In this document: in pieces, positions 45,246 through 57,262 of the stretch
How positions within the stretch are numbered: the stretch's first letter is position 1
How the letters are laid out: every line of letters starts with the position of its first letter
From: Jaapia argillacea MUCL 33604
Taxonomy: Eukaryota > Basidiomycota > Agaricomycetes > Jaapiales > Jaapiaceae
Reading direction: 5' to 3'
DNA: 64,000 bases
NCBI GenBank assembly: GCA_000697665.1
Contig: KL197760.1
Coordinates: forward strand, 89,427-153,426
The notes under the pieces: generated by a model
The model's input: only the letters and a program-made list of their open reading frames with translations
Database searches by the model: none
Told to the model about the DNA's origin: nothing
Translations under genes and position numbers: made by a program

Positions 45246-46328
45246 ATGGCCTCATCATCTCAACTGTTCAGCGCGCCGGCATCGGCGACTATTGACATCG
45301 CACCTTCAACACCGAAGAAACGCGTCGAACCTCCCTCAAAACGCTGGCTCCATTTTCATTCAGCTCTCCAACTCGCGATCCAGAGAGTTGCACATAAGTG
45401 GACGTGAGTCTCCCTTGCCCAGCTATTTTCGAAGATGAAGCAAAGAATGACAATTGAGATAGGTATGAGGACTTTGCAGAGTGTTTCTGCGGTCGTCGAG
45501 GGAGACAAGGATGCCGACTTGACACAGTTGCATACCACTCTTTCGAGATATATGGAGAGTATGATCTCCGTACGTCCTTTGCGTTACCCTCGCTTATTTT
45601 TGTTTCCTCGGAACTGACATCGAGAATGGATAGAACAGCTGTGAACAACTCCTTGAGTGCTAGAAGGAGGTCAGGAGGTTGAAAGGGATGTTGGCTGAGG
45701 TGTCTTTTCTCCCTGCATCCACACTCCCATCCATTATCATTCTCTCTTCAATTGGCTTGCCTTCCGTGATGCATTCCTGGTAGTTGGTTATTCGCTGACA
45801 AGGATAGCTGTTAGTTGGAGACCAACAATCGCGACTTACAACTGGTCATGCAAGAGAATGTGCGGAAGCGACGGGAGGCAGATCAACAAGCTACCCAACT
45901 ATTGGATACCCTGGTCGAGGCGAGTGATTCTTCCCATATATTTGGTCAATCTGGTCTCCTTCCTTTGTTGCTCTCCAATCTACCTTCACGCTTTTTTGTC
46001 CGTTTTCTGTGCCTGGTATCGGTATCTGGTGGGGTGGAAGGCCATTGCTCGGAATGCCTTCTGTTGAGGAAGGTGGTGTAGTTTATGTGGAAGGAAAGAG
46101 CGCTACGTCGTTGACAAAGCGACAGGATGAACTATATGCGTGTTGAATGATCTCGAATTTTGTCCTCTCGATATCCTACGAACTGATTGCTAGCTGTCAC
46201 CCCCGTTCTACTCTCACAGATACATGCTAAATGGGACGAACTACCGCTGGAGCAAATCCAAGAATGGGCGCTGATTATGGCTGAGATGAGAGTACGAGTA
46301 GGCCTCTGTAGTCACCAGTGGATGTGAT
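45246..46328 (+). pseudogene. Nnf1-like kinetochore protein, copy E (internal deletion)
   Basis: Exons 1 and 2 are very close to the 23512-24752 copy (MASSSQLFSAPASATIDIAP; LHFHSALQLAIQRVAHKW; DADLTQLHTTLSRYMESMIS). Exon 3 is cut: NSCEQLLEC is followed at once by TAG and the sequence EVRRLKGMLAEV. The block from the Y-N-A-R-E-N region to the V-L-D/E-E-E region is therefore deleted. Later exons (ETNNRDLQLVMQENVRKR; VHAKWDELPLEQIQ-like) remain. No intact protein is possible. Confidence 0.7.
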
Positions 46329-46491
46329 GTATTTGTTTCATGATGTATTATCTGGACCGTTTCCCTACTTTATTTGTCTTGAACGGTATGAAAATCAGCG
46401 TGCGAGGTATTGGGTGACTTAGAAAACATATGAGGAAACATATGAGGCTTGCGTCTTCACTGGTAAATTTATCTCGCTCTCGTCGACCACG

Positions 46492-46519
46492 ATAGATTCG
46501 ACATTATCAACACTACCTC
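46492..46519 (+). pseudogene. First 28 bp of a coiled-coil cassette gene at a DUF6533 junction
   Basis: ATAGATTCGACATTATCAAC corresponds to the coiled-coil start (ATG to ATA). After ACTACCTC the sequence switches to the 3' flank of DUF6533 copy G (GCTCTTCGAACACGACAAAC), which is also present beside copy I at about 60874. Confidence 0.7.
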
Positions 46520-46784
46520 TATATGCTCTTCGAACACGACAAACTGGAATACCCAGCATACATTGATCAAGCCATTACTGCTCATCCCAACAATCATTAC
46601 TATACAGTGCATCCGGGCCCCAAAGTGCTTCGAAGGGCGCCAGACTCGGGAACGATGTCCCGCAGTAAGCGATATGAGGGTACCGTAAGAATGGAATCGG
46701 ACGGATGGTTGTGCCTTCATTCGGAGCGCAAGGTTACCCGTCGGCGAAAACAAGTTCACCCTTTCCGAGACAGGGAGGGCAGAT

Positions 46785-48239
46785 TCATGGTACCACAACG
46801 TCCATCGGAGCGTGAGGACCAGGCTCACAGGCGTTTATAGCGTCTTCGCCGTCAGCAGGTCCCAGGGGAAAGAGCTCCAAATCCGATATGCGGATTTGCG
46901 ATGTAAAACACTCGACGAGGTCGCCTTCCACGTTCTGTCGGACCCCAAATCCATAGAGGTTTAAAATGAGTCGAGATCCCTGCAAGGAGCGTGTCAGTGC
47001 CTAAATCCCCAAGGAAATCGACGCTGTAAATTACCGAGAATGAAATTATTGTCAAAACCCATCTACCATAGAACCGTCCTCAGAACGACAAGAGAAGACG
47101 ATGATGACGTTGAAAGTTATAACTTACGTGAAGACGAGATCGCGGTATGATGGCCCGAAGAAAATGTCGAAGATTTGGCTGAGCAAAACTAGGCCTAGAT
47201 GTATGTTAGGGAGAATGCAATAGGACGCATGGAAATAGTACCAATCATGAGTCCGAATACCCATGCACCATCTCGTACCACCACGAAGATGATTGAAGGT
47301 ATCCGGTACCTCCAGTCCGACTTTCGCATCGAAACCACAGGTTTAATCAAGGTAAGGACTAGAAATGATACTTGAACAGTTGCTGTTACCCCGCTAAACA
47401 CGATGAGATGTCAAGGCTCGCAATAACGGCGTAGCATGTCACTGACCTTAAGAGGTGTAAGTATAGTTGAGTTATGGGGGACTTTCGAGGCTCGCACATG
47501 TCATCGAGTTCGAGAAGGGGGAATAGAGCACAATAAATCGGAATGAGAAGGACGATTTCGAAGGAAAATAAGGTTTGAAGAATCGAGCGAACCCAACGTG
47601 CTCGGTTATAGAGAGCGTAGACTGATCCGTGAGATGGAGACGAGTGAGCTGGCGAGCATGGCTGAAATAACGTAGAACGAACTTCTGAGCATCAAAATCA
47701 TCCCCAAGCAGCTAAACATGGATTGAAAAGCCACACTTTTGAAGATGAACCAGGCCCGACAGGATAGGTAATGTGAGGGGAGCGTGTGGGGTAGATCAGC
47801 GCGTGGAACCAGCAAGATCCTGAGATATTTCTGGTCAACGAAATTCCATGGCGGATGGGGACGCGTTACGCTTGTGTAATGACCGAGAAATACCTCGTGT
47901 ATAGAAATAGAGGCTTAGCTGGTGACCCCCATCCCTGTCTGAAAGACGTTGTGCTCGGTGCATTCTGTCCACTCCCGATGAAGCAGTGTATGAAGTGAAT
48001 CACTCACTTCCAAATATACTCAACTTCATCGTCGAAAGTCAAGAAAATATCCCAGACAAGAAAGGCGAGTGCGGAAACTGGAACCAGAGGTCGCCAAATT
48101 TGTCAGAGTTGGCACTGCAGCGAGACCATGAAGAAGGTCTGCAAGTACCTGAGCTGTATGTAATGATTTGCGCAGCCTGTGCAGAAAACACTGGGTCGGT
48201 GGGCGACGACTGGAAGGTGAGCGGGAGGTCGACTGGCAT
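46785..48239 (-). CDS. DUF6533 multi-pass membrane protein, copy G
   Basis: ATG at 48239 (MPVDLPLTFQSSPTDPVFSA). The exons parallel copy F: LAFLVWDIFLTFDDEVEYIW, SPAKPLFLYTRYFSVITQA, WFIFKSVAFQSMFSCLGMIL, VYALYNRARWVRSILQTLFS, VSFLVLTLIKPVVSMRKSDW, IFVVVRDGAWVFGLMIG, and a final exon with SQIRISDLELFPLGPADGED ending MDVVVP at 46785. No lesion found by eye. It converges on the broken Nnf1 copy E, mirroring the F/D pair. Confidence 0.75.
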
Positions 48240-49063
48240 GAAGGAGGGGAGGAGGAACCGCAGGTTGGCGGAGACATGGGGTTATGAAGCAAATGACAAC
48301 AACCTAAGTAGCAAAACGAAAACACAAGCCGTGAGGACGGGAGGAATAGCTTCCGAGATCTCGAGGGGGACATCATGACAGAAGAAGGGAAGCCATTGAG
48401 TATATGAACTTTAAAGTCGCAAGGTGTGCTAGTATCGGGGACAGACTACTCACTCTAAGAGACGCCAAGCTTGAGTAAGTATGAATTGTTCGGAGGGTAT
48501 AAATGTGTAACGATCCTGTCCGGACGATGGGCCACTGATCGAGTACAAGGTTAATGGTACAACGAAGGAAAAGTCCCGCAGGTTACGCTTCTACTAATCC
48601 AATATGTCGATCCCCTGCCCAAGGGCCGATGAGTATTTGGCCTTATGTGGCATCTATGCACCACGTACAACCACATACAACCCTAAGAACATTTTTGCCG
48701 TTTAAACGCGACGCCTGCGGCAAGGAATTTACTAGGACTGACACGTCATTGAGGGATGACATCTGATCCAGGGTGGCTGGAGCCTGAGCTGTGTCCAACG
48801 GCCCTCAACGTCTGCGGCCTATAAAAGTCGTGGTTAAATCGATGAGTCGAGTGATGGCAAATTTGGTGATATTACATTATTCACCCAACTTCGCGAATAG
48901 CTTTCGTGAATGGAGGCAAATACGACCCGATAGCGAGTGGTTCGCTGCCAGTGGTGGCCTTCGTCAAATTCAAATGACTCGGCGCCGACAAGGTTCTTAC
49001 CGTCACACAGTCACGCCGCGTGACACAATCTAACCTTCCTCATCCCGATCGTCCTAAACCACG
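48240..49063. other. Intergenic
   Basis: No gene recognised. It lies between the divergent starts of DUF6533 copy G and Nnf1 copy C, the mirror of 20993-21655. Confidence 0.4.
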
Positions 49064-49726
49064 ATGGCCTCATCTTCTCAAGTTCTCAACTGTTCAACCC
49101 ACCAGTACCGTCGATCGACAGGTTTTGTTCCATACCGCTCTCATAGACAGGCTCGTTAGAGTCGTTACCAGCCTAGTCCTAAACGACGATGGCCTCGAAC
49201 CTCCCTCAAAACACTGGCTACTTTTTCAATTGGCTCTCCAACTCGCGGTTCAGCGGGTTGCACACAAGTGAACGTAAATCTCCCTTGCCCAGCTACTTTC
49301 AAAGCTTAAACCCGATTTGACACGATCTACGGCTGAGATAGCCATGAGGACTTTGCAGAGTGTTTCTCGGCGATCGTCGAAGGAGACAGATGCTGACTTG
49401 GCGCAGTTCAATTGCTTTCTGTTCTTGATGTGTGTATATGGTGGGCTACAAAGTCGCTATCTGAAATCACCCTCGCTGAGTACGGTGGTCGAGGCTTTGT
49501 TGTAAGGAGCGAGCGTCATAGAGATAGGAGTGGACTATATGCGCGCTGACTGATCTTACTTTTTGCCCACTCGATGACTCACCAACTGACGACCAAGTCC
49601 CACTGCTGTTCTAATCGAATCTCACAGGTGCACGCCAAATGGGACGAGCTACCGCTGCAACAAATCCAAGACATTGAATGGGTGTTGGTTATGGCTGAGG
49701 CGATGAGTACGAGTCGACCTCCATAG
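49064..49726 (+). pseudogene. Nnf1-like kinetochore protein, copy C (truncated)
   Basis: ATG at 49064 (MASSSQVLN), then an out-of-frame insertion with a partial duplication of the start region (CCTAAAC-ACGATGGCCTC occurs twice). Exon 1 text LQLALQLAVQRVAHK and exon 2 text remain. The rest up to the last exon (VHAKWDELPLQQIQDIEW) is deleted. Broken. Followed by coiled-coil copy C on the same strand. Confidence 0.65.
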
Positions 49727-49887
49727 CGGATGGGATGTATTTGTTTCGTGATGTATATTATCTGGACTCTTTGCCTACATTACTTGTCTTGAATTTTAGT
49801 CACATCAATTTGGGTGGAGAAACATGAGCAGAAACATATGAATTTGGGTCTTCACCTTGTAAGTTTTTCTCCCTCTCCTCGACCACG

Positions 49888-52397
49888 ATGGATTCGACAT
49901 TATCGACACCGCCGCCTGCCCAACCACCCGTTACTTCCTCCAATCCACCCTTAAATGCAATAATGAACCCATCGCCAGTGGACCCAAAACCAAAGCCGAA
50001 ACGAACTCCACTTTGGACCTATCTGCCTCTGCGAACGCTCGGTGTCTCCGAATCACAAAATACCACCCACCCAAATCCCTTCTTCACACCCACGTCCACA
50101 TTAGCATCAAATGGTAATCCAAAATCCAACAGTATGAGTCTCCTAACTCCCGTCGACAAACCCTCCACGTCCTGGCGCATCCTCCTCGCCGACACCCAGT
50201 CCCAACTACAAAAGTTCTCGGGAAGGGTGGACGGACTGTTAAAGGGAGTTGAAGATGTTAAAATGAGAGTTGGTGAAGTTGAGGGCAGATGGGAGAGCGG
50301 GTTTCAGGCACTTAGAGCGGACGTTGGTGATTTGGGTGGGTTGGCGGACGCATATATTCACTTACTTTGTGCTAATCTGGCGGCCGATGTGGGGTTTAAA
50401 GTGGATCGGAGTCAAAGGATGGTCCTACAAAATATGGGCCACCCTGCACAGACCTCCATGATGGAAACCGTCCTGAAGGACGTAGGCTTGACGGAAAGGA
50501 GGCTGGGAGCCTTGGATCGGAGGGTAGATGTCTTGCATCTGGTGCGCATATATCATTTACTTTATCCCAGACGGTGGATCTGGGTTGCCAATCCCTTTTC
50601 TTTCTGTTGTCGCAATAACTCCTCTAACTCGACTCCCCGCCATCCACCTTCTAGCTGACACAAACACAAGCTCAAAGCCTCCAAACGCTCCTCGAGAACC
50701 AAACAACTATTCTCACCACACTCGCGACTGTCCTTCCCCTTGTTCAGACCTTACCGGTTCACGTCGATAAGATGGCAAATGAAGTCAGGGCGGAAGTTAA
50801 GGAGGCGGTCGGAGAGGCGAGAAGGGAAGTCAGGGAATTCCGTGGAGAGACTAAGGAGGGTCTGAAGGAAGTGAGAGACGCTATGTTGGTTCAGCTGAGG
50901 GAGGACAAGGACGAGATCAAAGAAAGTTTCAAGTGCGAGGTGAAGGATGCGGTCGGGGAAGTTCAAATGCAAATTGGTTTGGGCTTTGAAGGTGTGAAGG
51001 GGAGCGTTGGGTTACTTGGGACTACCTTTGAGGAAGTTGGGTCCAACCTTGGTCATCTCAGAGAGGATTTCGGTGCACAGACCGCCGAACTCCATGGCAA
51101 GGTGGAAGAATTGGGGGTGTCGATCGCAAAGGTGAGACTCCAGCCAGACTCCTCGTTCCTCGACGTCCACCTGGACACCCTCGAAACTCGGTTGTTGGAC
51201 GTGATAAGGCATCAACGCGAACATGCCCAGTCGTTGGATAGGATCGAGAAGTACATCACTGTTGCCACCACCCCAGCCTCAAATCGCTCGAACGAAATTC
51301 ATCCCTCCCCCCAAATGAAAATGTACAATCACAATCTTCGAGAAAGAAACGACCCCTCGAAATCGACGCTCCAACCTCCTCGCTCTCGCCTTATCATGGA
51401 GATGCGCCTCGAAAACCGAAAACTACCTCGGTTGACTCCGAGTTCCGACCATTGCTATTGACGGGACGCTCGATCATGGATGGCGTTTAACGCATCCACC
51501 GTCCTCGTNNNNNNNNNNNNNNNNNNNNTCCAACTCTCGCTCCGACGACTGATGCATTTACACCTCACTTGATCGCCACTAGCTCTACTTCTCATCCTGC
51601 TTCCCATACTTCTGCCTCTATTTCTGCTCCAGCGTCGACTTCTTCTCCCTCATCTACTCTCGTTCATTCCTCCTCTCCCTTCACGAATAATCCTGCTGCC
51701 GCATTTCCACCTGGTACTTCTTCATCAAGTTCCATTCCTACCGCGCTTATGGGCCATACTACATCTGAAGTCCTTAATTCCGAATCACCTAATGGACTCA
51801 AGCTGACGAGACGGAAGTTGGGATTCTCCTCTGGTCAACGCCAAATACGAGCTCAAAAGCTGTCCCCACACGCCAGCGATACCGAGCCAGGCGGGCTCCT
51901 CCCACATCTCCCTCCGCAACCTCGATTTCAAAATCCACATCCCCAAGCTCAAATATCACTATTCGAGTCAAGTTCTGATCCCGCCAATGTACCAATTAAA
52001 TCTCCGTCGTTGTCACTACTTTCTCGCGCTCCTTCCCCGCCTCCATCTGGTCGAGTGGCACAATCACCTCCTAACTCCGCTCCTGGGTCTAACGTTGTAG
52101 TTCATGGCGCTCAGATGCTAGCTACTCTTGAGGTCGAGCGAGGGGATATTAAGGCAACAAAGCCTCCCGCCGCACCTCTCGCCGCAGGCTCTCGAGTTGT
52201 TGGTCGCCTTGGAGTGCCATCGAACTCGGTAAGCCGATGTCTACCACATTCGATGTCGTTTCCTCTGATTATATGCTTTCGTATCGCAGAAAAATCTGGT
52301 ATATAAGCTATCAAGGAGGCCCGGCGTTTATGGTGATGATCACGACGACGATGAGGACGATGAGTGTGATGATGACCTCGTTATGTTTGTTGGGTAG
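49888..52397 (+). pseudogene. Long coiled-coil protein with acidic tail, cassette copy C (frameshift)
   Basis: ATG at 49888, nearly identical to copy B at the N-terminus (MDSTLSTPPPAQPPVTSSNP). The exon starting at about 50659 (LTQTQAQSLQTLLENQ) reads through MANEVRAEVKEAVGEARREV to KYITVATTPASNRSNE. A one-base loss in a C-rich run near 51307 then shifts frame and gives a stop at 51461; copies A and B keep the original frame. The C-terminal part (51569-52230) and last exon (about 52300-52397: NLVYKLSRRPGVYGDDHDDD, then more acidic residues and LVMFVG) are intact. The lesion may be real or a homopolymer error, so the gene could be functional. Confidence 0.6.
51509..51528. other. Assembly gap (20 N placeholder)
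   Basis: Short N run in coiled-coil copy C. Comparison with copy A suggests that about 300 bases, not 20, are missing. Confidence 0.95.
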
Positions 52398-52690
52398 CCG
52401 GGTTAGTCTTCCCCGTTCTTGGTCTATGCGGTAGCTAAGACCTGTTTTCAGTAGATTATTTTATATGGTACAAATCTGCTACACGCACGCTGCTCGCCTA
52501 TAACGAAGGACCGTTAACCATGACTTGACTGTGACCATCCTTCGCATGAGTATTAGACGCGATGTTATTCCTGGCTCGTCCGCTATCCACTCAATGCTGC
52601 GGTCTGGACTTTGCGTCGTGACCCAGTCGCTCTGTCTATCTGACATAGTGCAGATGGTCTCGTATATTGGCTGTGTGGTGGGGTGAGTAT
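52398..52690 (+). repeat. Conserved 3' flank of the coiled-coil cassette (copy C)
   Basis: Close to 16740-17045 on the opposite strand, including TTTATATGGTACAAATCTGC and CTGGACTTTGCGTCGTGAC. No ORF. Confidence 0.75.
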
Positions 52691-52714
52691 TGCATTGATG
52701 AGTTAAACTTACCT

Positions 52715-52933
52715 TTCACCTTCGAAGTGGTGCAGTGGCAAACGTTATTGGGAATTATACCCGGTACCATTCACCTCCGAAATGGTGTAGTGGCTATTGC
52801 ATATAGGTGAGTTATACCTACCTTTCCCCTCCGACATGGTGTAGTGTCTAGCATAACTTATCACCTCTCCCAGTCTCCAGCAAATACGGGACCGGGGAGG
52901 CAACATACAGGCATGTCAAACCAACCCTTCACC
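52715..52933 (+). repeat. Array of tRNA-Glu 5'-end fragments, right arm
   Basis: Three partial copies begin near 52721 (TTCGAAGTGGTGCAGTGGC), 52776 (TCCGAAATGGTGTAGTGGC) and 52830 (TCCGACATGGTGTAGTGTC), each preceded by a TTCACC-like or TTCCCC flank. They are the same two types as in the left array and are followed by the intact tRNA. Confidence 0.85.
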
Positions 52934-53019
52934 TCCGAAATGGTGTAGTGGCTAACATTATCGCCTCTCACGACGCTGTTGTGATCGCGATAGCCCGGGG
53001 TTCGATTCCCCGTTTCGGA
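52934..53019 (+). tRNA. tRNA-Glu (CTC) with a 15-nt intron
   Basis: Same 71-nt mature sequence as the tRNA at 1685-1774; the intron differs (15 versus 19 nt). Acceptor stem TCCGAAA/TTTCGGA, anticodon CTC in CTCTCAC, B box GGTTCGATTCC. Confidence 0.95.
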
Positions 53020-53941
53020 ATCACGAACGTTGATTTACCTTTTTTTTTAATCTTTTCGTTCGTGGTTTTCTTGAGGTGTTGCAGTTACCACCTTTACACC
53101 AGCATATGGAACGAAGCTGTTGCTGCCAGATGTGTTAGATGTCGTTTGTCAAGTTCGAGGTCAGCTCTGGGTGTCACGGAGCAGTGAATGTCTCTTGAGT
53201 TTATCATAAGTACTCAAATGCCTCAAGTGCCATACTTGCCACACTGGAAGTATTGCTCCGTTCATGAATCATCGCTGTTCTATTATTGCAACATTAATAA
53301 ACATATTCTATGCGCATGCACTGGTATTTCCCTGGTTGCCTCTCTTGGCCAGCCAGTGTCCAACTCGACCGCATGAGCATGTCGACAATGACCGAGTCGC
53401 CGAGGAACATCTAGGAGGACTGTCCCAGGACCTTGGATGAGACGGAATTCATGCTTTGAAACATAGAAGTATGGAGGATGTCACATGATAACGAGCAGAA
53501 AGGTACCTTCAGAAGAACGAGGCGGAGAGAACCTGAGAATACTGCATGGGTATAGCTTTGAAATCACTCAACTTGAACTGTTCCAGAAGGCCATAGTGAA
53601 AGGACTCCCAGTCATATACGATTATCTGAAGTGTCTGTCCACTCGGACAGTGGCAAGGGAGTCCACTCAAAGTATCCTCGTCAGAGCGAATCGGACGAGT
53701 CCTTCACAGTCGATGACAACTCCGTTGTCGGGTGTACCAATAAACAGAAGGTGGCATCAAGGGTACATGGTTACTGGTCGGGATTGTTTGGTACCATAAG
53801 TGCACAAGGAGGAGACCAAGCATCAGCCAATGTAAGGAGGAACTTGAAGCAAGATAGTTTCGTCACTTCGTGGGGGCCTGTTGAAGAAAGCCATAGGACG
53901 AAACGGTGAGAAAAACCTCGCGCTGCCCAAAAAACCCTCCA
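53020..53941. other. Intergenic
   Basis: No recognisable gene; short overlapping frames only. Confidence 0.4.
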
Positions 53942-55521
53942 ATGCTCCTCAGGCTGGTCGGACTGAGACTCTCCACTCGAACACAATGCATTTTGGCGCT
54001 GAAAGGACGTCCCCTATCTTTTACTCGCCGTAATAGACTGTCTCAACTTGGCTCACCGGCGGCGCCTGATAATACCCCTAACAAGCCTCCCCCACCAGAA
54101 CCGCCCGAACCTCCAATACCACCCACTCCAGTGGCCAATTCATTCTCCGATGAACTGCCATTGCCGTCGATCAAGAGACAAGTTCTGGTGGGTTTCATGT
54201 CTTATCCCACTCCACAGCACGATCCTCATTCCACGTTAGTTTACAATCATTGGCTCGCTGGTAGCATTTTCTGCCGCCGCCTGGCTTACGGATCGCCAGA
54301 CGAAGTGGTGGATCCAGAAGCTGGCCGAGGGCACACCATCGTTCAAGATCAACCCTCCATCAAACGATGGGATTTCCAGTGCAAAGGCCGCACAACCCCA
54401 GGTGAGTACCTGTGGTTCATGTTTCTCGCGGACAATAGTCGTACTTATGTCCCAAATCTTGATATCTTTGGTGGGGATAATGCCCAGACAGCAGGCTCCG
54501 GAATCTTGGACGACCTGTTCCTGATGAATTCATTGAAAGCATTGGTGATGCGGCCGAAGGACAATCCTGCAAATCAGGAGCTTCGGGAATCCGTTTCACT
54601 CTGCGAGACCTTGCTGCTCATCCATTTCCCCGCACATGTGGCTTTGTTGATTTCGACCTTCAATAAAGCTACCCCGCCATTACTCCACCATCCATTCTCA
54701 GGGATCTCTTATACTCTATTCACGGGCATGTTCAGGTAAGCATATATTGATCGTCACTGCGACACTCCGCTCATAAGCCAGATGATAGCCATAAGGGATT
54801 CCTACACATGCTTGTCAATTTTGCAGGGATGATGGTCTTCGGTTCGTCGTCTCTGTTAATTTTATACAGCGACGATGACTTGAGAGGGGATTGAAATCAG
54901 CTTGGCCGGCGGCCCATTACCTAGCTGTCGAGCAGCAGAAGGGTAAGACCGATCTCCGACAATCAACTTCTATCTACCATCTCCTCGCATTTTACATCTC
55001 TGGTTCGTCCTCATATCCTCATATCATTGTATACTTGTTCGCTCAACGCCAGCTCTATCCAGCGGGCCTCTTCAGTGGCCTAGCGTCCCACGTCGTAACG
55101 ACCCGTATCTTCTACCCGCGTTTCCTCTCGCGAATCAAGGAACTATCTAATTACCCTACTTCGCTCCTACCCAAACCACCGATTTCGGCCCTTGAGAACG
55201 TTATGAGGCCTTTGTTCGGTGCTACCGGTGCTGTTTACGGCTGTGCCACGTTGGCGGCGCTTAGTTACCCAGATCACCCGTATAGCGTGGCCGTGGGTGG
55301 GGCTGTGCTGGGGGAGGTGTTAGGATTGGGGGTGGGTGGGTTGTTGGGATGGAGGTTGGTCTTGCCTTTCATGTTTCGTCATTCTCGGTTAACAGTCACT
55401 TCGATTTCACAGTAGGTTTAACCATCCTGCTCATCTTGGCGGTGTAGCTTTCGGCGCTCTGTATTACGTGTATGGTCCTCGATGGTGGGATTCTCTTCGG
55501 CTGGCAATGAACCATGCTTGA
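53942..55521 (+). pseudogene. Mitochondrial-type rhomboid protease, decayed, nucleophile Ser replaced by Thr
   Basis: ATG at 53942 gives an Arg-rich, acid-free leader (MLLRLVGLRLSTRTQ), presequence-like. Later text fits rhomboids of the PCP1/PARL class: HPFSGISYTLFTGMF before a loop-1-like exon, YHLLAFYISAGLFSGLASHV (across an intron at about 55003-55068), RPLFGATGAVYGCATLAALS and FNHPAHLGGVAFGALYYVYG, stop at 55521. The G-x-S-G nucleophile motif is G-A-T-G here. The partner His in HLGG is present. An in-frame TGA occurs just after VVSVNFIQRR (about 54880). It would not be an active serine protease as written. Confidence 0.6.
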
Positions 55522-55932
55522 TTCTACAGATATGGGGACTGTGGGGCTTATTTGGTTGTCCTCCGTTTGATGTACAGGTATCTTTTCGTTTGTTGGCTTG
55601 GTATAACTATTTGATGGTGGGCTGACAGCCACACCTCTCTCCCATTGATCTCCGTCGGAGAGTTGAGTTGGTGATGTGATCGTTCCGGGGTAAGCGTAGC
55701 GCGTCCTCTTGCCACTTTTTTTGGTTTGGATTGGAACTGCATTCCGCTCCGATTCAATCAAACGCGGCGCCGATGAACCCGCATTTCCGTGATCGCGTGT
55801 GATCAAATAGTGCCTCGGTACACCATCGCAAGGTATCCGTTTTGTGCGAAGAACCGACCTCTAGTGCGTATTTTTGCACTCATTCTCGACCACGACGAAA
55901 TTAGTTTTTCACCCAGTACACCGTTGTCCGTC
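55522..55932. other. Intergenic
   Basis: Region between rhomboid remnant and BTB gene; an upstream in-frame ATG at 55789 exists, but the 48 codons before 55933 do not match the other BTB copies. Confidence 0.4.
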
Positions 55933-57004
55933 ATGGCAAGCAGCCCACCCCATCATTCTCCTAGTACTCCTGTGACCAGAGATGCACCTCACCCTTTCAA
56001 CAACCGAGAAGGCGACGTCATTGTCAGGAGTTCGGATAATGTCGACTTTCGAGTATTCAAGCTCCTCCTTTCACTTGCTTCCCCAGCGTTCAGGGGGCTG
56101 TTCGAACTACCTCAATACGTCCCAAAGGAAGAGGAACAAAACCACTCCGATTGGAAGGACGGTGTACCCGTCGTATTGCTCACCGAAGACAGCACCACGT
56201 TGACGAACTTCCTATCTCCCATTTTCCCGTGGGGGGCGATACAAGAGTGCACCAGCCTCAAGGAATGGCGACTCGTCCTTGAGGCAGCAGAGAAGTATCA
56301 GGTGGAGGGGGTGCGATCAGCCGCAGAGAAGACTTTGCTTAGGTCTAAATTTATTCAAACCGAAGCTATGGGCGTCTATGCGATCGCTAGGTGCTTCGAC
56401 CTCGAAGCTGCGGCTAGGTTAGCCGCAAAGTCAACTTTGCGTCAGCCTATGCCTGGGAAGTTTTCCGACGAGCTTCATTATGCCTCTGCCGCGATGCTCC
56501 ACGACCTCGTCACCTATCATCGCGCTTGCGGACAACATGCAGCGGATGCCATCACCATTCCCAAAGAAATGGACCCGGAAAGTAGTTGGAATGGCGTGTG
56601 GTTCGCGTGCCACGCTTGTCCATCCGATCCCGCCATTACTCCACCAACTGTCAAGCCGAACCCTCGACCACCACTCAGAAATGCAACCAAGTGGTGGCTA
56701 GGATTTTTGAAGGAGATAGAAGACCAGGTAAACGATCGACCCTCCGGGGTGACCATTCAAGAGTGGGTCTCAACGTCGCCATCTGTCAAGGCGGGACGTG
56801 CGTGCCAAATATGTAGAAAGCGGGCAGTTGAAGATACGATTAAGTTTGCCAAGCAACTGGGCAAGCAAGTTGACGAAGCAATAGTTGTGGTGAGAACTCT
56901 TCTCCCAGTATTCCCTTCGGGAGGCTGCTAACTGAATCTACAAGGTCGAACTGGGGTATAAACCGTCAAACACTCAGACCACCGGAGGCAGTGGAAAGGA
57001 GTAG
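55933..57004 (+). CDS. BTB/POZ-domain protein with two CxxC pairs
   Basis: Exons 55933-56889 and 56945-57004, phase-0 intron GTGAGA..ACAAG; about 338 aa. BTB core: GDVIVRSSDNVDFRVFKLLL and SLASPAFRGLFELPQ, then DWKDGVPVVLLTEDSTTLTN and EWRLVLEAAEKYQVEGVRSA, typical of fungal BTB proteins. The C-terminal half has FACHACPSD and ACQICRKRAVED, two CxxC pairs that could bind one zinc; the next copy keeps both. The start at 55933 is chosen because MASSPPHHSPSTP matches the Ser/Pro-rich starts of the paralogs. Last exon: VELGYKPSNTQTTGGSGKE. Confidence 0.82.
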
Positions 57005-57262
57005 TTCCCTGGGTCGCTACTCCACTATTTCGGCTGCACTTATGGCTATGCCAGAAAAGTAATATCGAAAGCACCTTCATTGTCAATGCACCAACCCAAT
57101 TTTTGCCATTGTTTACTGGATGTGCGGGATCAGTCGGGGGTCACGATAGTTCATCCGAATAGTTGAGGACTCCTGGCTTCCACCCAGTTTAGCCGCCCAT
57201 TATCAATATTCGCAGAATGATCTTAAATACAGACTGGCTCCTGCAATCACCTTGTCGTTCTC

